14,744 nucleotides of DNA from the NCBI GenBank assembly GCA_041687755.1, contig JBDNJM010000073.1, positions 1 to 14,744 on the forward strand. The letters are read 5' to 3'. Shown here piece by piece: positions 1-7,916 of this stretch. How positions within the stretch are numbered: the first letter of the stretch is position 1; every line of letters begins with the position of its first letter. The translations under genes and the position numbers were made by a program. The notes under the pieces were generated by a model. That model was not told the DNA's origin, made no database searches, and saw only the letters and a program-made list of their open reading frames with translations. Source of the stretch: JBDNJM01 sp041687755 (GTDB lineage: Bacteria; Planctomycetota; UBA1135; GCA-002686595).

Positions 1-198
1 ATCGTTACGACCAACCTGCCCTTCGGCAGGTGGAGCGAAGTCTTTCAAGACGCGACGGCGGCCGCAGCGGTCATCGACCGCGTCGTGCACCACGCGACGA
101 TCCTGCAGACCGAAGGGAAGAGCTTCCGATTGCAGGCCGCTGAGGACGCTCGAGTGGCGGCGGCGGACGAGTCGCTCTCCGAGCCCGGGCCCGGGTAG
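1..198 (+). CDS. istB: IS21-family helper ATPase IstB, C-terminal fragment (5' end outside the window)
   Basis: The frame is open from base 1 to TAG at 196-198 and gives 65 residues. They begin IVTTNLPFGRWSEVFQD and continue with VIDRVVHHATILQTEGKSFRL. This is the conserved C-terminal part of IstB, the AAA+ ATPase that assists the IstA transposase of IS21 elements. The TTNLPF block is the sensor-1-like strand, and the RLxHH-type helix followed by a GxSxRL end is typical of the family. The Walker motifs and the istA gene would lie to the left of the window. A non-conserved Ala/Glu-rich tail of about 20 residues follows the RL motif. The IS right end lies 140-190 bp downstream, as expected for istB, the last gene of the element. 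Nothing in the visible part suggests inactivation. Confidence 0.93.
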   Translation: MVTTNLPFGRWSEVFQDATAAAAVIDRVVHHATILQTEGKSFRLQAAEDARVAAADESLSEPGPG

Positions 199-211
199 GA
201 AGCCGGATTGC

Positions 212-231
212 GCCACCCCCTCGGGGGTGGC
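212..231 (+). terminator. GC-rich hairpin just after istB
   Basis: GCCACCCCC and GGGGGTGGC form a perfect 9-base inverted repeat with a 2-base centre, 13 bases after the istB stop. No T tract follows, so termination would have to rely on the hairpin alone. It may instead insulate the IS. The structure is seen directly; the function is inferred. Confidence 0.4.
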
Positions 232-338
232 CCCGGCAGGGGCCGGGGGGGGAGCGTGCCCAACCCAGCGCTTCGCGCCGGGCCCCCACGCCGCGAGTCG
301 AGAAGCCTCAAGACAGTGCTCGACGACCGCGAAGGGGG

Positions 339-387
339 GTCCCTTTTCAGCTGGCCGGAAAGGTCCCTTTTTCCCTGGCCGTCAGCA
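339..387. repeat. IS21-type right terminal repeats
   Basis: Two related copies of the pattern GGTCCCTTTT followed by CTGGCCG sit in tandem: GGTCCCTTTT at 339 and 362, CTGGCCG at 351 and 375, period 23-24 bp. The block ends in TCAGCA at 387. Read from outside inwards on the minus strand it begins TGCTGACGGCCAGG. IS21-family elements have 5'-TG...CA-3' tips and several tandem transposase-binding repeats at each end, which matches. I therefore place the IS boundary at about 387. The left end is not in the window, so neither the inverted-repeat match nor the target duplication can be checked here. Confidence 0.75.
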
Positions 388-1321
388 GCCGGTCCTGTGC
401 GAGTGAATGTGAGGGCCACATCGGCGACTTGCGTTGCTCCTAATCTTGGGCTCTGCGTTCCACCGCCGCCTCGCGAGGTGAGAAGAGCGGCTCGTCCGGT
501 ACAGCAGCCGGAACGCGCAACAAGAACGGCTGCAACACTCCTTGAGCGCGAGGTCCCAGTGGGATGACTCGATCGCGCCCATGGTGTTCGGTCTTGTGCT
601 GGCGCGGCAGGTAGAGCCACACCTGCCCCCTGCGATCGATATCCGCCAGGCCAAGTTGCATGGCCTCTCCTGGGCGCATGCCTGTGTGCCACTGAAGCAA
701 GATCATGGCTCTCACCTGACGAGCGACGCGATCAAGGACAGGCTCAACCTGATCCCAGGCCACGGCTTGCACAGGAGCACCCTCGGCAGCGCGTGAGCGG
801 TTCCGCTTGAGCGGGTGCAGGGCTTTGAGCCCTCCATACGTCTCCGGAGGCACAAGCTCTTCCTGCGCGCCCCAACCGAAGATGCGCACCACGCGAGTGA
901 CCCTGTTGTTGACGGTGGAGCGCCGCAGGCCACCGTCGATCAGCCTCTCTCGGTACTGCTTGAGGCAGCCGAGGCTGAATTCCGCCACGCCCAGCTCGGC
1001 GAAACACTCGATCAGGGGCCTGGCGGTGTAGCGGATGTTCTCGATCTCGTGCGTCGGTGTGCCATCCGACTTGCGGTAGTAAACCTCCGCATGCTCCAGA
1101 TAACGGGCAACGAGATCCGCGACGCTTAGCGTTGACCCGAGGATCTCCTCAGGGATCTGGCGTCCATTGGCTTCCCAGCGGGCCAGGTAGGCGGCGAAGC
1201 GAAGGTGAATCTGTGGGTCGCCGTAGCGACCGAACCAGACCTGGCGCCCCGAAAATCGGGCGTAGGAATGCCCCGTCGCCTTGTGGCGCTTCAGGGTCGG
1301 AGCGGGCTTTCGCGCGGACAA
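388..1321 (-). pseudogene. tyrosine recombinase (phage-type integrase), truncated and interrupted
   Basis: The open part (293 codons, stop TAG at 442-440) has an N-terminal basic/Arm-like region, a SAM-like core-binding domain (about 65-170) and the start of the catalytic domain. Box I is LLQWHTGMRPGEAM, with the catalytic Arg at 216. The beta-hairpin Lys region QHKTEHHGRDRVIPL has Lys at 243. The protein ends after LFSPREAAVERRAQD, so the HxxR box and the nucleophilic Tyr are missing and it should not recombine DNA. Past the stop the same frame still reads family-like sequence (EQRKSPMWPSHS) as far as the IS end at about 387. The gene was therefore hit by both a nonsense change and an IS insertion, or the stop is a sequencing error. 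The chosen start is TTG at 1321-1319, giving MSARKPAPTLKRHK; no strong ribosome site is seen and the start is uncertain. It lies 113 bp beyond the 3' end of tRNA-Thr. Confidence 0.88.
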
Positions 1322-1339
1322 GCAGCGTACCTCGGTGTG

Positions 1340-1364
1340 GAAAGCGTGGAATGTCCACGCTTTC
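1340..1364. repeat. perfect 11-bp inverted repeat upstream of the integrase
   Basis: GAAAGCGTGGA and TCCACGCTTTC are exact reverse complements separated by ATG (1351-1353). The repeat sits 18 bp before the integrase start and about 70 bp after the tRNA 3' end. It could be an integrase or excisionase arm site, an operator on the integrase promoter, or the tRNA terminator, although no T run follows. The symmetry is seen directly; the role is inference. Confidence 0.6.
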
Positions 1365-1434
1365 GGGCCTGAAGGCCGCGCTGCTCAGAACGAACAGGTT
1401 CGCCGTAACTTGTCGATCGGCAGTCGTTTGTGAA

Positions 1435-1509
1435 TGGGGCCAGAGATCGGAGTCGAACCGACAACCCCTGCTTTACGAAAGCAGTGCTCTACCATTGAGC
1501 TACTCTGGC
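1435..1509 (-). tRNA. tRNA-Thr (anticodon CGT), with encoded CCA
   Basis: On the minus strand the gene starts GCCAGAG at 1509 and folds into a full cloverleaf. The acceptor stem GCCAGAG/CTCTGGC is perfect over 7 bp. The D arm is AGCTCAATGGTAGAGC and the anticodon stem is CTGCT/AGCAG with loop TTCGTAA (anticodon CGT, reading ACG). The T arm is TTGTC-GGTTCGACTCC-type with the GTTCGA loop. The 3' end reads CTCTGGC-C-CCA, so CCA is encoded and the discriminator would be C73, where A or U is usual for threonine tRNAs. The tRNA body is 72 nt plus CCA. A minor Thr codon tRNA next to a broken integrase suggests this is the attachment site of an integrated element lying to the left. Confidence 0.95.
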
Positions 1510-1739
1510 GAAGATCGATTCACGCAGGGGCCGGAAAGGCCCGGGGGCGGAATCGATGGTCGTTTGGGCGAAGCACTTTAGTCCAGCCGGCTCTGAATTC
1601 GGAGGGCCTTTTGCTCGGAATCGCAGGCAGCGCCTCCGGTGGAAGCGCCCGATCGGAGCCAGAAGCAGCCGGCGCCCGACTCCTGAAATGCTGGAGCGCC
1701 GCGGCCGTCGAGAACGATCGCGGCGCCCCTGCCGTTCGA
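1510..1739. other. intergenic region between tRNA-Thr and the HEAT-repeat gene
   Basis: No gene is seen. Immediately upstream of the tRNA, ATCGATT (1514-1520) and AATCGAT (1551-1557) form an inverted repeat enclosing a smaller GGGCC/GGCCC hairpin (about 1528-1542). This is where the tRNA promoter should be, but I cannot pick convincing -35/-10 boxes. At the other end is a possible terminator for the HEAT gene (separate entry). Confidence 0.5.
1696..1726 (-). terminator. possible terminator of the HEAT-repeat gene
   Basis: GCGCCGCG (1696-1703) and CGCGGCGC (1719-1726) form a perfect 8-bp stem with a 15-base loop, 14 bp beyond the stop of the minus-strand gene ending at 1740. There is no T tract, so this is a weak call. 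Confidence 0.3.
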
Positions 1740-3875
1740 CTACTTGCCCTCGGAGTTGCCGGTCAGCGCGTTCTCGAGGCTCCGCAGGACGCTACCGCGG
1801 GCCTGGGGGTCGACGCCGAGGGAACCGAACGCGCGCCCGACGGCGCTGCGCACGCCGCGGTCGAGGCCCGTGTCCGCAGCCATGCCCTCGAGCATGCTGA
1901 GGACCGTCTCGTCTGCCGCGGCGCCCGAGCGCCCGAAGATGCCGGCGAGGGCGTCGGCTGCCCCGGTGCGGGACTCGTTGCTGGCGTCGGAGGATCCGAG
2001 GATCTCCATCACCGCGGCGGAGTGGCGTGCCTCACCGCCCTTGCCCAGGGCGTCGAGGGCGGGCAGCAGAACGCTGTCCCCAAGGTTCGAAAGCGCCGCA
2101 GCGACTTCGTCGGCAGCGCCCGAGATCGAAGTCCCGGTGCCGGCGAGGGCGGCCAGGGCCGCGGCCGAGCGGGCAGCGAGGCGCTTGGCCTCTTCGCGGT
2201 CGCGGTTCATCGTGCCCGCGAGCAGTTCCTCGACGACCGGCAGGTCCTCCGCCGTCGTCAGAAAGCCTGCGGCGCGCTCGCCATAGAGCTCTGCGGCGCG
2301 GGCGGAGTCGTTGCTCACGACGAGCACCGGGGTGCCCTCGAGTTGCGGAATCGACTGGGTGTCCATCAGGACTTGGTCGACGGTGAGGTCGGGCAGCAGG
2401 TCCGCCACGATCACCAGATCCACGCCCGGCGAACGACGCAGGGCCGAAAGGCCCTGGGCTCCGCGGGAGGCGGTTTGAACGACCATGCCGCGGCTGCGCA
2501 GCGCCTGGGCCAGCTGGCCGGAGCGGGCGCCGTCCGGATCGATCAGCAGCGCGCTGCGCTGGATGTCGCGCGACGCCGAGCCGCCGAGCAGCGAAACGAC
2601 GGCCTCCGAGGCGCTGACGTTGTTCCGTGCCGCGACGTGGGCCGCAGCGATGGCCGCCTCTTCGCGGACCTGCGGGAAGCGCGCGATCAGCGCACCGCGC
2701 AGGCTCTCGCCGCCGGTGCCGGGGCGATCCCCGATCATCCGCACCAGGCCGACGGCGCCGGCGATGTCGGAGTCCTCGAGTGCGGAGGCCAACCCGGCGT
2801 CGAGCGCCGCGTCGTTGAGCATCGAGGACGTCAGCAAGGCGCGCTGGGCGACGGCGTCGAGCGCGCTGGTGTCCTTACCGACGAGCTCGAGCCGGTCGAG
2901 CTCGACGCCCATGCGGGCGCCTGCGCGGGCCAGGTTGCCGAGCGTGCCGAGCGAGCCCGGGTTGACGCTCAGGGCGCGGAACAGGGTCTGGCGCGCCATC
3001 TCGTCGGGGTAGACGGACGCGGGCACGTCGGTCGAGATCAGACGACCGCCGGACCAGTCCCAGACGACGTCGCTCGCTAGCGCCGGTCCGGCGATTCCGA
3101 GGTTGCGGTTCAGGTAGGCGCGCCCGTCCTGCTCGAGCAGCTCGAGGGCGGTGCGCCCTGCGGTTCCGCCGAGGTCCTGGAGAGCCGACTGGGCGGCGGT
3201 GCGCACGCCCTGGTCCGGGTCGGTCTCAAGCAGCGCGGCGAGCGGGCCCCGGGCGCGGCGGTCGCCGAGGCGGCCGAGCGTCAGCGCGATATTGCGTCGC
3301 AGCGACGGGTTCGGCGCGTCGAGGGCCGCGATCAGCGGCAGCGCCACGCGCGGGCCCATGTCGGCCAGCGTGATCATGAAGGTCGCGCGACGGTCGTCGT
3401 CGCCTTCTTCGGCGAGGGCCCCCAGCATCAGCGAGACGGCGAACTCGCCGTGCTCGCCGCGCAGCGAAGAAACTCGGCGGCGGCGCTCGATCGGATCCAC
3501 TTCGGCGAGGCCCGTGAGCTTCTCGCGGATCACGTCGGTGTCGCGCTCCAGTGCGGCGCGGCGGGTCGTCGCGAGCGACATGATGCGCTCGGTCACCAGC
3601 TCGAACTGGCCGCGGCGGCGGATCAGGTCCTGCCAGATGGACGCTTCCGTGTTGCGCCAGAGCTGGTAGGCCTCTTCGCTGGAGGGGTCCGCAGCCAGAA
3701 CGCGGCGGAAGGCCTCAAGGGCATCCGCTTCGCGTCCGCGGTTGAGCATCTCAACGCCCTCGTCGAAGGCGCGGCCCGCCTCTTGGGCGTAGGTGAGCTC
3801 GGAGGACACGGCCAGAGCCGAGAGCGAGGTGAAGGCGAGGGCCGCAATGCGGCCGAGCCGGCGGGATCCGGTCAT
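1740..3875 (-). CDS. secreted TPR/HEAT-repeat protein with an embedded degenerate receiver-like domain
   Basis: This is a 711-residue protein. Residues 1-30 form a Sec signal peptide: basic MTGSRRLGR, then a hydrophobic stretch, then TYA before QEAG (likely cut after Ala30). A TPR-like unit follows (about 34-70, FDEGVEMLNRGREADALEAF). HEAT-type helices occupy about 165-240, including a PLIAALDAPNPSLRRNIAL unit, and further alpha-solenoid repeats about 350-430 and 585-700. Residues 441-555 read like a CheY fold (ALLIDPD; GVDLVIVADLLPDL; TPVLVVSND; AAGFLTTAEDLP). Ala491 stands at the phospho-acceptor position and Thr541 at the conserved Lys position, so phosphorylation is not expected. The start has AGGA five bases before the ATG at 3875-3873. 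The protein is probably a periplasmic scaffold; no enzymatic residues are visible. It stands alone, with the tRNA gene downstream and a 960-bp gene-free gap upstream. No gene name is justified. Confidence 0.88.
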   Translation of the reverse strand: MTGSRRLGRIAALAFTSLSALAVSSELTYAQEAGRAFDEGVEMLNRGREADALEAFRRVLAADPSSEEAYQLWRNTEASIWQDLIRRRGQFELVTERIMSLATTRRAALERDTDVIREKLTGLAEVDPIERRRRVSSLRGEHGEFAVSLMLGALAEEGDDDRRATFMITLADMGPRVALPLIAALDAPNPSLRRNIALTLGRLGDRRARGPLAALLETDPDQGVRTAAQSALQDLGGTAGRTALELLEQDGRAYLNRNLGIAGPALASDVVWDWSGGRLISTDVPASVYPDEMARQTLFRALSVNPGSLGTLGNLARAGARMGVELDRLELVGKDTSALDAVAQRALLTSSMLNDAALDAGLASALEDSDIAGAVGLVRMIGDRPGTGGESLRGALIARFPQVREEAAIAAAHVAARNNVSASEAVVSLLGGSASRDIQRSALLIDPDGARSGQLAQALRSRGMVVQTASRGAQGLSALRRSPGVDLVIVADLLPDLTVDQVLMDTQSIPQLEGTPVLVVSNDSARAAELYGERAAGFLTTAEDLPVVEELLAGTMNRDREEAKRLAARSAAALAALAGTGTSISGAADEVAAALSNLGDSVLLPALDALGKGGEARHSAAVMEILGSSDASNESRTGAADALAGIFGRSGAAADETVLSMLEGMAADTGLDRGVRSAVGRAFGSLGVDPQARGSVLRSLENALTGNSEGK

Positions 3876-4838
3876 GTCGATCCTGGCGCTGTATAAGGGG
3901 TCGGAGGCCTAACCCGCGGGCGGCGGGTCGTGGCAGCGGAGTCGGGGAGTGGACGGCAGAGGGAGCGGCCGGAGACCGGTCCGCCTAGGACCGGGGTCCC
4001 GAAAGTTCCGTCCGCAGCGATCTGCGAGCGGAGTCCCGGGGCCCTGGGTTCGGCTCGCTGGGGTCACAAGCGCCACCGATTCCTGGAACGCGTGGCGGCC
4101 CGGGTGGAGTGGAACTGGCGCCGGCGAACCGGTACCTGAGCGTCGAACGCGCCGACTCTCGGGGGGTCTATCAGTCCTTCGCCGGGCGGGGGGCGCCGAC
4201 GTCGGTGAGTGGTGTGAGGAAGCTTCCCTGATGGGCACCGGCGCGCGGCGTCCTGCGCCGTCGCGCGGCGCTGGCCGCGAGGACCAGGAGTTGAGGACAG
4301 GGAAAAGGCTAGAGCGGGATGATAGCGAGGGGGAAGGGTCGGTCAAGCAACCGGAATCCGGCCCTCGGAAGCGGCCTCGCGCTAGCGCGCCGGCCGGAAC
4401 CGTCGCTGCGGACAGCCGCCGGGGCCGTGCGCCCGAGAGACGCGGGCCCCTCGCGGCCCGGGCCGGAGGGGTCCAGACCCCGGGTCCGAGCCGAGCGAAC
4501 AGGCCCGGACCGGCCACTACCCCGCCTGCGCGGGGCCACTACAAGAGCGGCCCCCAGAACTCGGTGAGCGCGGGGCTGAGGCCGCCAGAAGGCCCCGGCG
4601 CGTCCCTCGCGCTGTCCCTTCGATCGGCCTGATGCCCCTCCGAGCACGCGGCGGGCGCAGGCCGCTCGCGCTCCTCCCGCGGAGCGACCGCCCGGCGCTC
4701 CGAACGCTCCAGGACACCCGGCCCGCCGCCTGCGCGACCCGTTCGCCTGCAGGTCCCCGACTTCTTTCGCGACCCAGGTTCTTGCGCGGCCCAGGTTCTT
4801 TCGCGGCCCGAGGGCACCTGTCTGCCAGGATCTGCCCC
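3876..4838. other. gene-free interval between two divergent genes (963 bp)
   Basis: Long frames exist here on both strands, but none shows a recognisable domain, a plausible start or compositional support. They are Arg/Gly/Pro/Ala-rich, as expected of random GC-rich DNA. Visible structures include an inverted repeat CCGGTCC/GGACCGG at 3976-3994 and a CCCCGC-CTGC-GCGGGG hairpin around 4520-4535, flanked on each side by GGCCACTAC. A purine-rich island lies at about 4280-4345, and three tandem 17-bp repeats lie next to the response-regulator start (separate entry). I find no tmRNA, RNase P, SRP or 6S signature. It must hold the promoters of the two divergent genes, but I cannot place them with confidence. 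Confidence 0.6.
4762..4812. repeat. three tandem 17-bp repeats upstream of the response-regulator gene
   Basis: Three units follow each other without gaps: TTCTTTCGCGACCCAGG (4762), TTCTTGCGCGGCCCAGG (4779) and TTCTTTCGCGGCCCGAG (4796). They differ at only one to three positions. The last unit ends 26 bp before the ATG, within the likely 5' leader or promoter. Regularly spaced direct repeats like this can be operator sites for a DNA-binding regulator, possibly the Fis-type helix-turn-helix of the downstream protein itself, or a small slippage-born array. The repeat is seen; the role is inference. Confidence 0.75.
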
Positions 4839-6254
<1,416 letters not shown>

Positions 6255-6466
6255 CGCAGGCCCCCAAGGCTCGCCGACTTCGAGCGCAGTTGCGACGGTT
6301 CGATTCAAGCTCGATCGGGGCCACTCCACCGCATGCGGACCGGCTCCCGAGCGAGTCCGTGTAGAGTCACTCGCTGCAGACAGAACCTGCGCTGGGCGAG
6401 CGCTGCATGGCATGCGGGAAGCGCCCCATTCAGTGGCCTGCGCCTCTCCAGGCCCGAGCCGCGCCC

Positions 6467-6489
6467 TAAAAAGGACCCGGAAGGGGTCC
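6467..6489 (-). terminator. intrinsic terminator of the LysM gene
   Basis: On the minus strand GGACC-rich arms (complements of 6484-6489 and 6473-6478) form a perfect 6-bp stem, GGACCC/GGGTCC, with a 5-base loop. It is followed directly by TTTTTA (complement of 6467-6472). The hairpin begins about 20 bases after the LysM stop codon. This is the only classic stem-plus-T-run terminator I can see in the window, and it points towards the convergent response-regulator gene. Confidence 0.8.
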
Positions 6490-6509
6490 CAAAAGGGCAC
6501 AGGTCTAAG

Positions 6510-7541
6510 CTACGGTCGAGTCGCGCCAGGCAGGCGAATCTCGACGCCGACGCGCAGCACGTTCGGATTGCTGAGCACGCCGCTGTTGGCCTCGAAGATG
6601 AGCGCCCACTTGTTGCCGTTGTCGTAGAATTGCTGAGCGATCGAGGACAGCGTGTCGCCGTCCTGCGTGACGTAGGTGAGCACGTCGTCCTGACCGGGCG
6701 CGTCTGCGGTCGAGGGCGCCGTTTCAGGGCCGGTTCCGTCGCTCGCGACCGGTGCCGGCCGCACACGATCCGCGGAGCGCGGCGTGCGCGGCGTCGCAAC
6801 GGGGACTTCGGGCGCGTAGATCGGCAAGAAGAGCGTCTGCCCCGCGACCGAGAGGTCCGCGCCCTCGTTGTAGTTGCGCAGCGTGGCGGCTTGCCGCGCG
6901 TTGCCGTAGAAGGCCCGGCTGAGCTTCAGCCACGTCTCGCCACCGACCGTCGTATACGCGAGTGAGTCCGGATCGACCGTGCGCTCGAGGCCCTGCGTGA
7001 GGAGGAGCATGCGCTGCTGTCCGAAATCATTGACGTCGGGGAGGTCCAGTCCCTGCTCGGCCACTTCACCCGCAGAGAGCAGCGTGACTCCTTCTGCGAC
7101 GGCCCCCGAAGCATCCGGCTTCCGGTCCACGATCGAGTCTCCGCCGAAAAGACGGTCGGCTTCGCTGTTCCGGTTGTCGCCCTCCGCCGCCGAACCCTGC
7201 TCGTCCGAGAACGCTTCAATGAGACCGACTTCAGCGAGACCCGCTTCAACCGAACCGGCTTCGCTCCAAAGCGAACCCGCTCCAGCGAGCCGCGGGTCGG
7301 CTTCGGCCAGCTCCAGTCCGTCGCGATCCAGCCTTCCGCGATCCAGCCGGCCCGCTTCGGACTCGGCCGGAACAGAGGTCCCGTCGCCGGAGCGTTCAGC
7401 GAGCTCATGCCCCGCTCGTTCCAGCTCGCGCCCCGGTGCTCCGTAGGGGTCCGCAGGACCCTGATTGCCGAGGGAGAAGACGAGGACGATGATCGATAGG
7501 AAGACCAGGGTCAGGACGATCAGCTTCTCGAAACTTCCCAT
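6510..7541 (-). CDS. membrane-anchored protein with two LysM domains
   Basis: A 343-residue protein. Residues 1-6 (MGSFEK) are followed by one hydrophobic segment at about 7-24, which should anchor the protein in the inner membrane or act as an uncleaved signal. An acidic, low-complexity linker (about 30-170) contains degenerate five-residue repeats around GSVEAGLAEVGLIEA and LDRGRLDRDGLEL. Two LysM-like peptidoglycan-binding domains follow. The first, about 193-241, is diverged (YTTVGGETWLKLSRAFYGN to LFLPIY). The second, about 288-338, is clearer (YVTQDGDTLSSIAQQFYDN, IFEANSG, LRVGVEIRLP). No catalytic domain is visible, so it probably tethers the envelope to the cell wall or positions a partner. 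The start has no Shine-Dalgarno; the leader contains CCTCC, the anti-SD sequence itself, and a C11 run in the mRNA sense. It ends at a clear terminator. Confidence 0.9.
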   Translation of the reverse strand: MGSFEKLIVLTLVFLSIIVLVFSLGNQGPADPYGAPGRELERAGHELAERSGDGTSVPAESEAGRLDRGRLDRDGLELAEADPRLAGAGSLWSEAGSVEAGLAEVGLIEAFSDEQGSAAEGDNRNSEADRLFGGDSIVDRKPDASGAVAEGVTLLSAGEVAEQGLDLPDVNDFGQQRMLLLTQGLERTVDPDSLAYTTVGGETWLKLSRAFYGNARQAATLRNYNEGADLSVAGQTLFLPIYAPEVPVATPRTPRSADRVRPAPVASDGTGPETAPSTADAPGQDDVLTYVTQDGDTLSSIAQQFYDNGNKWALIFEANSGVLSNPNVLRVGVEIRLPGATRP

Positions 7542-7563
7542 GAGGTAACGCGCGGAGGAGGTC

Positions 7564-7574
7564 GGGGGGGGGGG
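7564..7574. repeat. G11 homopolymer tract (C11 in the LysM-gene leader)
   Basis: Eleven consecutive G on the plus strand lie 22 bp upstream of the LysM ATG, in the divergent intergenic region. Tracts of this length are prone to slipped-strand length change in vivo and to length errors in sequencing. Confidence 0.9.
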
Positions 7575-7657
7575 AGCGATCGGGCCGGAGAGGCCGAATC
7601 GAGAGCGCGTCTCGAACGGTTAGTCACGGCCTGCAAGAGACTTAGGTAGGCTGAACA

Positions 7658-7672
7658 CCCTTGAGCCAAGGG
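7658..7672. promoter_or_regulatory. small inverted repeat in the divergent intergenic region
   Basis: CCCTTG-AGC-CAAGGG is a perfect 6-bp inverted repeat between the divergent LysM and glycosyltransferase genes. It is a candidate operator or hairpin only; no convincing promoter boxes flank it. A second one, ATGCCC/GGGCAT at 7850-7866, lies upstream of the chosen glycosyltransferase start. Confidence 0.25.
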
Positions 7673-7916
7673 CGCGTCACCGAGCGGTCAAGTCTCAGCT
7701 TCCGACATGCCTCAGTCAAAGCGTTTCCCGATGAGATTCGCTCGGAAACCGCAAGATGTTGAGGTGGGGTGTTCTCCCAACCCTGGATCTGGGGGGCGTC
7801 CCGCCCGAGCCGAGGGCTCGCCCGGAGCTTCCGCCGCTCCCCTTACCCATGCCCCGGCCGGGGCATCGCTTCGCTCTTTAAGGAGAGTAGAGTTCGGGGG
7901 CGCCCGATCCCCGCCG

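Larger units (their letters stand above)
1..387 (+). mobile_element. right part of an IS21-family insertion sequence
   Basis: The end of istB, a post-istB hairpin and tandem terminal repeats with a CA tip make up the distal part of an IS21-like element that continues leftwards out of the window. Bases 199-338 between istB and the terminal repeats hold no gene and are GC-rich. Beyond 387 the sequence changes to remnants of a tyrosine-recombinase gene on the opposite strand, so the IS appears to have landed in that gene. The boundary is good to within a few bases. Confidence 0.8.

Noticed and set aside
1434..3080. Plus-strand 548-codon frame over the tRNA and the HEAT gene
   Set aside because: It begins inside the tRNA gene and runs antisense to a protein with a signal peptide and clear repeats; a shadow frame.
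4291..4326. Sigma-70 promoter with TTGAGG as the -35 box
   Set aside because: No -10 box at 16-18 bp spacing; the AT-richer patch is more likely compositional.
3949..4632. Plus-strand 227-codon frame, and the overlapping minus-strand frame 3909-4517
   Set aside because: Both translations are Arg/Gly/Pro/Ala-rich with no hydrophobic pattern, motif or ribosome site, as expected of random GC-rich DNA.
4632..4838. N-terminal extension of the response regulator by 69 codons
   Set aside because: The extension is Arg/Pro-rich, spans the tandem 17-bp repeats and has no family counterpart. ATG 4839 has an AGGA at good spacing.
3876..4838. Known housekeeping RNA (tmRNA, RNase P, SRP, 6S)
   Set aside because: None of the conserved cores of these RNAs could be found on either strand.
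7707..7916. N-terminal extension of the glycosyltransferase to ATG 7707
   Set aside because: These 70 codons contain many AT-ending and rare codons (AGA, TTA, GTA, AAA), unlike the body, and look like leader DNA. Not excluded, only less likely.
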